A stretch of 64,000 nucleotides of DNA from Hydrangea macrophylla. Its lineage: Eukaryota; Streptophyta; Magnoliopsida; Cornales; Hydrangeaceae. This document shows positions 21,487-32,946 of the stretch, one piece after another. The DNA is taken from the NCBI GenBank assembly GCA_033977485.1, contig CM066987.1:48053033-48117032 (forward strand), given 5' to 3'. A program made the position numbers and the translations under genes. The notes under the pieces are model-generated. The model made no database searches, was not told where the DNA came from, and saw only the letters and a program-made list of their open reading frames with translations. How positions within the stretch are numbered: the first letter of the stretch is position 1; the number at the start of each line of letters is the position of its first letter.

Positions 21487-21782
21487 GGACTATCCCACCT
21501 GCAAGGTAAAAACACTCACTATCACAAAACTGCCCATCACAGTAACATCCAAAAATCACAGTGCACATATATCATCACGCGATTATAAACTAAAACAAGC
21601 ACACAACTGCGCCTCTAAATCGGAAGCTATCCGGCCTAAAAGGCGAAATATCATAATACTATGTCAAAGGTCACAAACTGTTCCACACATCGTCCTACAC
21701 TGTCCGAATAGTCATATCACCAGTATAACCCAATTGAAAACATAAAAAGAAAATAAAAAAAATATTCCCGCTTGGGAGGCCT

Positions 21783-24075
21783 CAGTCCTCCTCTTCTTCG
21801 TCCTCTGTCGGACCGCCCGGAGTGTATGTCGGCGACTGCCTCCTCCTACCACCTCTGTACCTTGGACCAGTCCTCGATGAGCCAGCTCCACCTCCACGGT
21901 ATTGGACACACAAATAAAATGGAGGCAATCAGTAGGGAAACAACAAAAAGTACAAAAACCGAGTCGAGTCAGAGACTTACCAAGGACGCCATCTGGTTGG
22001 CGGCAAATTGTCGCATACCGTCCATCTGTCAAGGGTAAAATCCAGGGTTAGAACCTCATGACCTTAAGAATGCGCAAAATTCGAGACATACCCGATGGTC
22101 TCATGTGAGGACCAAGGACCGCAAGCTAGCCGCCAAGGCGTGACCCTCCTCAGCGTAACTCCAAGGAAAGTTGAGGACGCCCGCTGGCTGAATAGGGTAC
22201 CCACATGTGACTCGTGGCACCTCCATCACTTGGGGAGTGCCATCAGCGCCTAGAACGTTGACAGTCCAATCCCAAGGAGGGATAGGATCGAAAGCCTGAG
22301 GAGCCTGTCTCCTGTACATCTCGCGAAGCTGTAGGCACAAAACAAGTTAGGAAAAGACGAGTCAAAAACATAGGCAACGAATAGAGACAAAAGACGTAAA
22401 AGGAAAACTTACCTCCAGGAGTGGGAAGTTAGGCATCAGGAAGCGACCACAGTAAGCCTCATAACCGGTCTCAGAGAGAAAATGGTCCCAAACATCGGTG
22501 CCAGCTAAGGCCGCCAGCAAAGCATTGCCAGAAAGGTCACTAGCATCCATCGCAGGGGGATTATGAGGGACGCGATACCTGGAACCACCGACCACCTACC
22601 GAGACACTCGCTCGCCAAGAAACCACTGCCCGTACTCGGTACTCTCCATTAGGAGTCGGTAAGAGGAAAGAGGCTTAACCGCTTGAATCTCCTCCGGGGC
22701 ATCATAGGCGACGTGCTCCCAAGGCATCCAATCAACACTTGCAGTTGTCATCTCGGTTAAGAAGTTTTTGAGCAAAACAATCCGGTGGGCCCCGTTCTTC
22801 ACCCCAATAACATCCCTCCGCCATCTCAAGCCTCGTGGGAATAGAGGCACAGGAGCCATGCCATCCTCGTCCTCACATGATTCATTCGCAGGAGAGGGAG
22901 CTAACATCTTCAGATACTCAAAGCTCCAAAGCTGCACAGACAAAAGAGAAAGTCAAAAAGATGTACAGAAATCAAAAAGTTAAAAAAATGAAAGAAGATG
23001 CAGTACATACCTCCCAAGCTCGCCAAAACCCCCTTATCGACTTAACATCGCCCCGAGAGACCTCGCCCATATGTTTGTAGAGATGGGCCAAGGCAGCACC
23101 GCCCCAGTCATAGGAGGGGATCTCATCAATGGTCGCCAGGCAAGAAAGAAGTCTCAAGCTCACCCGGTCATTCTGTGTCGCAAAGATCGAGCAACCAAGG
23201 ACATACAGAAGATACACCCTTAAGAGTTGGGAATTGTTCAAATTGTGATTCCCCCTGCCATAGGCCCAGTAAAGCCAGCCACAAGGAAACCAGTGCCTCT
23301 CCAGATTGGGGGGAACAGCCCCAATCAACATCTCTACAGCCTCCCGGTCGATCTCATCAAAGTAGTCCAGAATCAGGCGCTTCCCACCAACCCTCAAGAC
23401 GGTAATCATAGAGAAGTCAAAAGGCGTCATGGTCATCTCACCAAACGGCAGGTGGAAAGTATTGGTGGTGTCCCACCACCTCTCAGCCATAGGATAAAAA
23501 TGTGCCAAATCATTGTTGCTCTTTGAAACCAGATGGACGAAGCCTCCAAACCCGGTATCATCTACCATCCTCTTGACGATGGGCGAGAGTTGAGTATACT
23601 ATAGGAAAGCATGAGCGAGGCTACCGTGGCCCTTCAACGTCACTTTCGGCACCTGCACACAACAAAGATGACAAAACGATGCACAAAATCATTATTCACG
23701 ACCCGAGGTCTGAATTCACAAAATCGACATTTGAGCACAAATCAGACTTCTAACGATCTCTAGGTGCACACTACGGCTCACAAGACTAGCACAATACATG
23801 AAAATAGTCCTAAACTGTCAAAAGTTTCACATACCAAGCTCGCTAGAGCCGCGGCCGAAAGATGACATTGAGGGTCCCGTAAAATCAAGTCCGGGGTTTG
23901 CATCTCGAAGCCATGGATCTACAAAGAAAATGGAAGTAAAAGTTAGGCTTTCTTCTTGAAAATTTGAGCGAAGTAAAAGTTAGGCTTTCTTCTTGAAAAT
24001 TTGAGCAAACCAAAACACCAATCGAAATTCCAACCACGGGGAAGGATTACTCACCTGAGCGTGCACAAGCTACAT
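21783..24075 (-). pseudogene. Antisense multi-exon plant mobile domain (PMD) gene, decayed
   Basis: A spliced gene on the opposite strand to gag-pol. Deduced exons: 24075-24055, 23918-23835, 23652-23011, 22931-22413, 22328-22092, 22025-21981 and a last exon ending at 21783. Donors are GTGAGT, GTATGT, GTATGT, GTAAGT, GTATGT and GTAAGT, and acceptors end in AG (the last is unclear). Exons join in frame. Exon 3 holds the plant mobile domain core (RWWDTTNTFHLPFGEMTMTP, WLYWAYGRGN); later exons are Trp/Pro-rich. The last exon ends in an Arg/Gly-rich then acidic tail (TEDEEEED). PMD occurs in MAIL1/MAIN-type plant proteins and transposable elements. Four stops interrupt it: codon 2 (TAG), 23599-23601, 22596-22598 and 22101-22103. 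It is probably a gene carried by the element. Confidence 0.8.
23933..24006 (-). repeat. 37-bp tandem duplication in first/second PMD intron
   Basis: GAAGTAAAAGTTAGGCTTTC and the following 17 bp occur twice in a row (23933 and 23970), lengthening the intron between the first two PMD exons. Confidence 0.9.
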
Positions 24076-24430
24076 TTTGAGGGATTTTGGCTCCAAAAAC
24101 ACCCCAAAATGGCCAAGAATGAGCTTGAAAAGCTCAAAAACCCGAGATATACAAAGATGGAGTCCGGCCATCCAGTGCCTGAGCAGTGGCCCAGTGCCGC
24201 CGCAGCACTAGACAACTGCCGCTTGGCAGTGGCCCAGTGCCGCCGCAGCACTGCTCCCCGCGGGCCCTGCTTTGCTCCGTTTTGCTCCGTTTCGCCCCAT
24301 TTTGGCCCGTTTTGGCCTTTTTCAGACCATTTTTGGCCCCGATCAGCCCCGGTGTGCCATTTCGGTCAAGATTAATGGGGTCTTACCCCCAACTGTCCAA
24401 AAGTTGTCAGGGCTACCTCCGGTAGGTAGA
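24076..24430. other. 5' flank of the antisense PMD gene with GC palindromes
   Basis: Non-coding. It contains CAGTGCCGCCGCAGCACT-type units at about 24191-24208 and 24235-24252, close to those in both Tat LTR types, followed by GC-rich sequence to 24360. It could be the promoter or leader of the antisense gene; no TATA box was assigned. Confidence 0.55.
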
Positions 24431-25135
24431 AACTGAGAAAAATTTACTCCCGAAGACCCGAATCGGCTATTTCAGGACAACCGACGCAAATATTGATCGA
24501 ACATGAGAGTTCTGATAATGAATCCTAGATTTTGGCTGACGCACCGAAATAAAAGAAAAGAGATTCTCCGAGAACCCTACATTATCCCCCAAGGATAGAA
24601 ACAGACAAACACCAGCTCCCGGAGGACCCGACCGGCCCTCTTGGATTGAGCACCGCAAGATTTGATCAACCGTGAGAGATTCAGAGATGGGTCCTAGTTC
24701 TCGATCAAAGAAAAGAGATTCTCCGAGAACCCTATATCATCCCCTGAGGACAGAAACAGACAAATACCAGCTCCCGGAGGCCCCGACTGGCCCTCTTGGA
24801 TTGAGCACCGCAAGATTTGATCAACCGTGAGAGATTCAGAGATGGATCCTGGTTCCCGATCAAAGAAAAGAGATTCTCCGAGAAACCTACATCATCCCCC
24901 AAGGACAGAAATAGACAAACACCAGCTCCCGGAGGTCCCGACCGGCCCTCTTGGATTGAGCACCGCAAGATTTGATCAACTGTGAGAGATTCAAAGATAG
25001 GTCTTGGTTCCCGATCAACGAAAAGAGATTCTCCGAGAACCCTACATCCCCAAGGACAGAAACCAAGATACCAGCTCCCGGAGGCCCCGACCGGCCCTCT
25101 TGGATTGAGCACCAAAAGATTTTTGATGGATTCAA
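24430..25135 (+). repeat. 155-bp tandem repeat, about 4.5 units
   Basis: AAAAGAGATTCTCCGAGAA starts at 24556, 24711, 24866 and 25021, an exact 155-bp period, with a degenerate unit before them. Each unit includes CAGCTCCCGGAGG and GGCCCTCTTGGATTGAGCACC. Long ORFs on the minus strand here are by-products of the repeat. Confidence 0.95.
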
Positions 25136-26098
25136 ATTTGAATCCCGATCAAGAGAAGTAGTTGAAGAGAGATCCCAGAAAGAGATGCTTCATCCCCAGC
25201 AGATTCAGTTTAATCCCCAGCAGACATATCAATTCATACACCTTCAGTTCAATCATGACAGTCATAGTAGTTCACTGTTGACTCATCATCTCGATTCATG
25301 CATCGATACTTCTTCCGGTCACGGTTAGCCCAACTATTTGATTCAATCCATGATAGTCACAGTATTCCACTATCGACTCATCATCTCGATTCACACATCG
25401 TCGGTTCACTAATCATCATTAGTTTACCACCGCTCTCAATATGCCGTGTTCATTCAAAATTTTAGGCTTCTATGTCCATCAATGGGGTTTCCCTGTTCAT
25501 CGCTTGACATCTCGGAATTTCATCACTTGACTTCTGTGTCCGTCTCTTAATTTCCAGGGCTTCCATGTCCGTCGGCTAACTGTCAAATGACATCTCCCAT
25601 TATAGTCCTCTGGAACCCCACATTCAATTACGTTCGCTTACGAGGCACACCTCCCAAAATTCAGAAGTTTGCCCCTGACCCAGAGCCTTCTAAACCTTAG
25701 TGTCCTCATCCGAGTCATCCACATCACAGTCACCAGCACAACACCAGCCCACTCGGAGTGGCACACCCTACAGCACCTGCTCATACTAGGATCATAACAA
25801 TAGGCATAATAGGACTCATGATACAATTCATCCATGCATCGCATGTCCTCCTCATAACATAGCATCTGCCTGTCTCATTGTGCATACGTGATTTTCCCCC
25901 TTGTGCCTGAACTACGCCCTGGTCTGATTCCCCCTGGGATACGTAGGTAGCTCACGCAGAGCACGACCAGCACTAGACCTCATCATCATTGCATCTTTTG
26001 GCAACGCCTTTATCCTAAATCTATAGCCTCCAAAAAGTCCCGTCTCTTCAAAACTTTGGCACTCGCTTGCGACATGCGTTGCCTCGCAAGTTCATGTC
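25136..26098 (+). other. Tat 3' untranslated region
   Basis: No gene seen. It holds two related ~95-bp units containing GACTCATCATCTCGATTCA (near 25280 and 25375), several lines of TCCGTC-type short repeats, and at 25910-25960 a unit related to the post-integrase repeats (GAACTACGCC... GGGATACGTAGG). Confidence 0.6.
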
Positions 26099-26112
26099 AA
26101 AGAGGGGCAAAC
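26099..26112 (+). other. Polypurine tract of Tat element
   Basis: AAAGAGGGGCAAAC lies directly before the 3' LTR start at 26113, the expected place for priming of plus-strand DNA. Confidence 0.8.
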
Positions 26113-29100
26113 TGTAGACACCCCATTTTGTCGGCTATCAAATTTAGGAGACCCATAGCTTGGTGGTTCACAATGATTGAAAAAGACTCAAAAGGACTTC
26201 TGAAAGTCTGCTCTATCTCTCAGAATGACCAAAATGCCCCTGAAAGCCCAAAAACTCCCAGATTTGGTCCCAAAGTTCGGGAAACATGCTACGTCATAAG
26301 AAAAATGATAAAATGAGTTTTTAAGAAAAAAACAGATGAAATCGTCAGCTCCCAGAGACCCCCGAAAGTCCCGAAAGTTCCCGGAAAGTCCCCGTTGACC
26401 GGTTTGACCAAGGTTTGACCAGGTTCGACCAAAGTTTGACTAAGTTTGACCAAGTTTGACCAAAATCGTCCGAATTCACCGAAATTATTCTAGATCATGT
26501 GAAAAGTATTAAAATGAGTTTTAAAAGAAAATCGAGCGAAAACGTCAGCTCCTGGGAACTCCCAGAAGATTCCAGAACTTCCCAAGAATCCGAGGTTTGA
26601 CCAGTTTGACCAGAATTTGACTTTCAAACTGGGGCACCGTAACAATTTTCAAATATTTTTTATGGATACTAGAGGTCAATAGCTTTCCAACGGTATATCG
26701 CACATAATTTTCAGATTTAAAACGAGTCTATTATGAATTTCCGAAGGCGAAAAAGGCGATCAAATCGGCTTTTATCGCAAATACCGCAAAACTTTTCAAG
26801 GTGACCTATCCCCGAACCATTTTTTATGTAAAGTAGACTCCATTACCTTTCCAACGGTATATCACAACCTCAATTTGGAGTTCGTATGCATTTTCTGTGA
26901 ATTTCGGACGAAATAGGGCCTTTTCGCGAATACCAGAACCTCTGGGGGCCTAAACAGCATTATCTGGACGAAGGAGGAGCACTGCCGCCACGGTACTCTC
27001 CTCCGGAATAGTATGTTTTTGTAAATAATTTTGGGGTCCCATTTTGATTAATTAAAAACCAAAACGACGTAGTTTTATGATTTCAGATGTTTGGAGCCAA
27101 TGGGAACACTTCTAAAACCCAAAACCACCCCAAGTTGGCCTATTTAAACCCCCCCATTGCTCTTCATTTTGGGGGAGTCAAATGAAAGCTTAGAAAAAGT
27201 TTTGGAGAGAAAGTTGTAGAGATAAGGTTAGAATAGAGATAAAAGAAGCTTCCTTCTTTGATTTTCAAAACAAAAGTGAGTTCTAAACTTTGGTTTTACT
27301 TCATTACTCTCATTCACTTCAACATTCAATACGCCCAACCACCATTTTAGTGAGCATTTAAGAGAGTGAAAGCTTCTTCCATGTCCAATGTTATTATATA
27401 TGAGTGAAACACCAAACTACAAGTTCTATACATCATGAATATCATCTATTGATTGCTATCTATTTGCTTGTTTGCTTATATAATGTTCATCTCTTCTCAT
27501 CTCATTTCTTTTCTATTTTCTTTATTTACTTACTAGTCCATCATCATCTAAATGATGACATGAAGTTTGGGGTGAGTGAATCCTTATGGATAGTAGCTCT
27601 TGACCTCAAAAACATGTTTGATAGATGATGATCAAAACTTCAATACCTCCAAGGTATTCTTTAAGTTATGTTCAAATAAAAATAAATCTCTCCAACAATC
27701 TTGGAGGTTCTTGATGATGAGTTTGAGGTTGGCATTTTAAGTGGCTATAACCTTCATTGAGTATTGAAAATATGCTTTCAAAATATCTACTTCAAAACCT
27801 CTCTTAAAACCCCCCTCATTTTAATCCCAAGAAAGAAAACTCTAGTTTTTCCCAAAATTTTCAGAACAGTGAGTTAAAACAGTGAGTAATCTGAGCTCAA
27901 AGATTTTTCTAGAACTCAATACTCAACATATGGATGTAAGGCCACTTGGAAAGTCTTCCTAACTCATTGGAGAACACCCATGATTTTTGGTTTGACTTGG
28001 AAGTACTTGGAAATGGTCCATTTGGACCCAAACATTCCTTCCAGACATTCTGTTTTGCTATCACAGCGGCTAGGTCCACTTCCAACCTCTTTTTCATAAG
28101 GCTTTTCCAAATGGGGTGGTCCTAACTTATTTTTACCTTAAACTTCAATGTCTTAGGGAACTTTTTGTATAAAATAGGCCTCTAGATCATTTGTTTTAAT
28201 GTTCTAAGACTTTTCAACATTTCAGTCGACAGTACGGACTCTGTTTCTGAGTGACCTCTATTGTTTATAAGATTTCTCTCAATCTGTGATAGTTATTAAA
28301 GATTGGCTTTTTGTGTTGTGTTCTAGACACAATAAGGAAGATCTCCATAAAAAATCATGCATTGAAAATATTCTTAACCCCTCGTTTCAATTTCCAAAAG
28401 ATCTAGTTACTGTTCTGTCCACTATTCACAGCAAGCACTTTTTAACTTTCATTCTTTCATTTAATGCTTATATGCATTCCAAATTAGTGCATGTCTTAGG
28501 AAGTAGTTCATACTACATTTGTACATATCCCATGTTGATTTCACTCATCCATTCATACACATCTTAGACTTCTAAGTCATTCTAGGAATCCATGAACACA
28601 AAGCACACTACAACCTTGGCACATTCTAGATACATACATTGCATCCATGCAAGATTTGGGGCCTTCATGGCTCCTAATCTAAGAAGATCATAAGGAATGA
28701 ATTTGATCACACGTTCATGCTTCCCCCGATCTAATCATCCTTTCTCATCCATTCCGGGGATTGAGAGGTCTTCTTTTCTTAAAGATTGACATGCATCATA
28801 CTAGCTTGCTAAGCGTGTTTTGATTTCTTTGTTTATTTGTTTCAATAACAATTCATGTCCCATTTTAGATTAGGAAGTCTTGATTATTTAATACATGATT
28901 AGACGATTTTTCCTAGGTTTATTTGTGTGATCTTTCACTTTGCATCGTATGGTATTTGGCTTAGATCTTATGAATGATATCTTATCTTTAGATCTTCCAT
29001 TTCAAATTTTCTTATGTGATGTAATATACTATCATAGTATTATTTGTCGAACCAAACATAGTATAAGATGATTATTTGGATGCTAGTTGAGGCTCGTCGA

Positions 29101-29355
29101 AAGACGGGGCGAGTTGAGGGTGTTTTAGTCGCGACAAAGGCTCCTTCCTTTCTCGTACCAAAATCCCGAGCCAAGTTCTTTGGTTATGAAGGTCCGGTGC
29201 CTTTTATCCGTTTGGGTGAGTCAAAATTAGGTTTCTTGGTTCCTTAAAGACCAAGTGGCGACTCTGTATCTGTTTTCAACAGACCTTTTCTTTTCTTTGA
29301 TCCAAATCAAATTTCAAATGAAAACAAACAAAGCGGTGGAAGCCCGGTGTCCACA
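26113..29355 (+). mobile_element. Tat element 3' LTR
   Basis: Near-identical by eye to 5332-8607. The main differences are repeat-number changes: more TTGACC units near 26400-26460 and loss of two GC palindromes near 26990. It ends GTGTCCACA and is followed by GCCGC at 29356-29360. Confidence 0.95.
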
Positions 29356-29360
29356 GCCGC

Positions 29361-31843
29361 GTTGATCTCCCACAGTTTAGGAAACTCCACCAATAAAGAT
29401 GTGACACATACTTTTCCATTTATGGCAAGTAATCATTTGGTTGTGCCTTGTTTGGCAATGTGTACCTTGCATGTGTAATTGTTAAGTCTAAAGCTAGATT
29501 TGCCAAACACTTTCACTCGGTCCCTACTAACCTATAGCGCCTCTTTAAAGTGTAGAAGTGTATATACGTATGTATAATCCATCATGTAGGATCTGTATCA
29601 TTGTTAGTTCAATTAGAAATTAGAAAAACAATTTAGTTTTTAGAGTGTGTTTCACAACTCACAACTTGGAGCCCAAGATTGTGAGTTCTTTATAAGCTCA
29701 TTCATACCTCACAATCTGCACATTTTGAAAAAAACACAGAGAAAAGAGAGAGCTTGAGAGCTATCTTACTGAAGTTTTAAAAGAGAGAGAAGAACCTCCA
29801 TAGCTAGAGCTCAAGTGGGTCTTGCATATTTGATTTTCCTTTCTCAACAACTTTCTTCTATCTCAATTTATGTGAGTATTCTAAACTCACTTGGAATGTA
29901 ATTCACCTTTCAATTACTATTTTGTGTAGTCGATTTGTGATCACTATTTTTGAATTTACGTTTGAAGTTTCATAGCTTGAAATCATGAATTTCCAAACTC
30001 AATCAAAATCTATTTTATTAGATAAATATGAAAGATTTCAAAATGTATAGGTTATGTTTACAATATTAGAGTCTAATTTACTCAATTGAGAAAGTATATT
30101 AAGATTGAAGTTTTGTCATCTTTTAGTTTTTCGTAAAATTTGTGAACTACGTTTGGACTCAAGTAAAATTGATTGTAGATTCATAATCCTTGCAAAAAAC
30201 TGAAGAGATTCATATTTTATAAGGCATGGTAACTTATGGAATCAAAAATGGGTCAAAAGACCCCTTAATTTCTGAAACAGGGGAAAACCAGCGAGAAAGA
30301 TGAAGGTACTACGTGAACTCGCGCGCGAGCGGCCCGCGCGCGTGAGCCGTGTGGTTTCAAGCAGATAGAAAAGATCTTAATAAGAAAAATGAAAATTGGG
30401 CATATCGGGCAAGCGGACCGTGCGAGCGATCCGCGTGCACCATCTCTCTGTATTCTGGCAGTTGGAAAAGTTTTATAAAAGAAAAGGAAAATTGGGCATA
30501 TCACGCGAGCGGCCCACGCGAGCGACCCCTGGCGTGAGCGGCCCGCCCGCTCGACTTTTGACAGTTTCTGGTTTTTGCTTGTTTTATGTTAAAGAACTAT
30601 TTGGGTGATGTTTCATGGACTTTCAAAGCTCTGTTTGTGAAATTTATTAAAACAAAAATCTATTTGGTTATATTTGGACGATTGAAATAATATATTACGA
30701 CTTAACAATCCCCGCACGTACGTTCTTCCTATAATTCAGCATTTTACTTTTATTTATTGTTTCATGACATACATATGAAGTCAGTTGTACATGCATGGTG
30801 TGTGGTAGTCAGAGTGGAAAAGAGTGTGTTGTTGAGATTGTATTGTGGACACTCCCTGGTAATTGTGTACCAAAGTGTGACATGTTGAGATTGCGGTGAG
30901 AGTATTTTTGTAGTGCGACGGTGGCAAAACTGGACACTCCCTGACGCCCATGGTAGCATTAAAGTGTGTAACGCCGAACTTGGACATTCCCTGGCACCCA
31001 TGGTAGTGATAAAGTGTGGCCTACGAACACTCCCTGGTACTCGAGTCTGGATACTGTGTGATGTATTTGCAAGGCGGATTAGGTACTAAAGTGTGAGGCA
31101 TTGGACACTCCCTGGTACCTCGGACCAAAGTGTGAGGCAAACTGGACATTCCCTGGCACCTCTATGCTAAAGTGTGGCTATCGGAGTATTACAAGGATAC
31201 TGGTGTGAGATAGTGGGTTGTTGTGTTTGTCGAGAGAAAAGAGTCGGTAAGATGAGATGGTGCATTGTTTTTCATACACGGTCACATATATGTGAATTAA
31301 AATTTTCAAATGATATTGTGGTTGTTTTCTAAAAATGAACTCCTTACTTTAATGTAAACTTGTTGAATCAAATGGGAATTAGAAAATGGTAAATGAGTAT
31401 GTGTTACATTCAAAGTTAAGTTTTTAATACTCACCAGCTTCTTGAAGCTGACGGCGTCGATGCGCCCTGGACATTCCTGTTCAGGCTTTTCAGGTTATGA
31501 CTATATTGGGCCCTATGATTACGCTAACTAAGAACGGTTGCTTTGGAAGATAGAACTGTTATCAATGTCCTATGTTTTAAGTTATAAACTATTTTGTAAT
31601 AAGGATGATTGTAATAAACGATAGATATTGTTTTGTTTTAAGGCGGCTTGTGCCTTAGTTGACCCCGTATTGTAATATGTAATAAGTTAGAAAAACTTTT
31701 GTAAGCCTTGATTGCTCTGCTCTGATTATTATGTCTTTGTTGTTGACGTTTGGGACGGAATCGATCCTTCAAATTGTCACGAACTATGGGTCCATAAAGG
31801 AAATTAAACGCTTTCCTTATTTATGCTACGTCGGGGCGTGACA
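29361..31843 (+). mobile_element. Element B 5' LTR, second part
   Basis: Continues the LTR begun at 4955; matches 37762-40249. It has GC-rich patches of GCGCGAGCGGCCCGC type at 30315-30560, a tandem hairpin block at 30848-31165 and ends GGGCGTGACA. Near 31490-31530 a short frame reads YDYIGPYDYAN before a stop, similar in position to one in LTR A. Total LTR without Tat is 2860 bp, close to 2864 bp for the 3' LTR. Confidence 0.93.
30848..31165 (+). repeat. Degenerate tandem hairpin repeats in LTR B
   Basis: About six units of 40-60 bp, each of the form GGACACTCCCTGG...AAAGTGTG, so CACT at one end faces AGTG at the other. The same block is in the 3' LTR at 39250-39590. Overlapping ORFs on the minus strand reflect the repeat only. 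Confidence 0.8.
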
Positions 31844-31851
31844 TGATTTAG

Positions 31852-31869
31852 TGGTATCAGAGCAAAGTT
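31852..31869 (+). other. Primer binding site of element B (initiator tRNA-Met)
   Basis: TGGTATCAGAGCAAAGTT lies 8 nt after the LTR end; TGGTATCAGAGC is the standard complement of plant initiator tRNA-Met. Confidence 0.93.
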
Positions 31870-32034
31870 ATCTCAAGACAGTTTAGCCAGGTTAGGGTTT
31901 ACTAGTTTAGACCCGATTCCACGATCTGTTAGCTTAAGCTTCACACACCCGATGTTAAGACAGGGAGGATAGACTCAGAACCCAAACGCCTATGATTATC
32001 TCTGTCCTGATTTAAGTTAGTACCTTTTTTAGGT

Positions 32035-32637
32035 ATGAATCTAGCTCAGCCCCTTTTTGTACCCGATGCTATTGGAGGGCACTTGGTTACCTTGGGAACG
32101 ATAGTACCAGCTTTAGCGATACTTTATTTCACCTCTATCGAGCAGCGGACAGATGCGACAGTCGAGTTAGATCTTTGACACCAGATCCACGTGTTAGGAC
32201 TGGTTGACTTATCCCGTGCTCGCCTCGAGATCCTGTACTTTGTTGAGATTCAGCGCTTAGTACTCATAGAGATGGTTCGCTTGGTTAACAGTGATGCCTT
32301 CTATCTACCTCTTGAAGTTCAGGTTGTGCAGGCTCACCTTGCACAGCTGGATATGCCTCCATCAGTTGTCCTCACTGATGAGGACGACGCTGAGGTGGTT
32401 CATTTGGCTCCTATAGGTTGGGAGGGTGTTGATGAGGAGGATGGCATAGGTTGGGACGACTTCGCAGTTGACCTTGAGGAGGCACTAGCACTCGAGCTAG
32501 CTTTGCCAAAGGCAGATGGCCCTGGACCTGCTTCGTTATTGACCTCACATAGCTGTAATTTTGGGGCAGGCCCCTCTCATGTTCAGCAACATCATGAGGC
32601 CGACTCGCTTGACCTTTTGATGGCTACCTACTGAGAT
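32035..32637 (+). pseudogene. Leader ORF of element B upstream of gag
   Basis: ATG at 32035 opens a frame of about 200 codons with one internal stop (TGA at about 32176); the clean part is 32191-32637. The N-terminal part contains FVPDAIGGHLVTLG, echoing the PDEFGGHYGYEG reading in element A near 4280. The C-terminal half is acidic (EDDAEVVH, VDEEDGIGWDD). No known domain is recognised. It sits between primer site and gag, the same place as the acidic ORF of element A, so it may be a lineage-specific leader protein. Conservation between two diverged elements argues against a chance ORF, though similarity is weak. Confidence 0.5.
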
Positions 32638-32946
32638 GACTGACCGTTTAGATATCACCTTGTATATATTGACTATTTTTGACTAGTAGCTCTATTCTCT
32701 TTTTGCAACTGTATCTGCATCCATTCGAGGCAACGACCCCATTTTTGTAACTCTAACTCTTGCATGGACGATGTACGTCCTAACCCATATAGCTAGGGTA
32801 GGCATTGATTGATCATACATGCCTTTTGTATCAACTTGGTAAGAAGTTATATATAAAATACTCTTTGAATATCGTTGTCATTTAAACTGCTTTTATACTT
32901 CTGTTGCATGCATTTTCCTCATTCTATTATCACTATCATGCATTGA
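32638..32946. other. Spacer between leader ORF and gag of element B
   Basis: About 300 bp with no gene seen. The equivalent spacer in element A is 40396-40793. Confidence 0.6.

Larger units (their letters stand above)
5332..29355 (+). mobile_element. Tat-lineage Ty3/Gypsy retrotransposon, 24 kb, with antisense genes
   Basis: LTRs at 5332-8607 and 26113-29355 and GCCGC duplications define it. The primer site matches tRNA-Arg, as in Ogre/Tat elements. The order gag, protease, RT, RNase H, second RNase H and integrase, with a long non-coding 3' region, is that of the Tat lineage. Two antisense genes lie between integrase and the 3' LTR. A foreign solo LTR (16941-20001) was added later; without it the element is about 21 kb. 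The sense polyprotein has at least ten stops and two shifts, so the copy is dead. Confidence 0.93.

Noticed and set aside
24732..25135. Minus-strand ORFs of 127 and 82 codons
   Set aside because: They arise from the 155-bp tandem repeat and have no domain.
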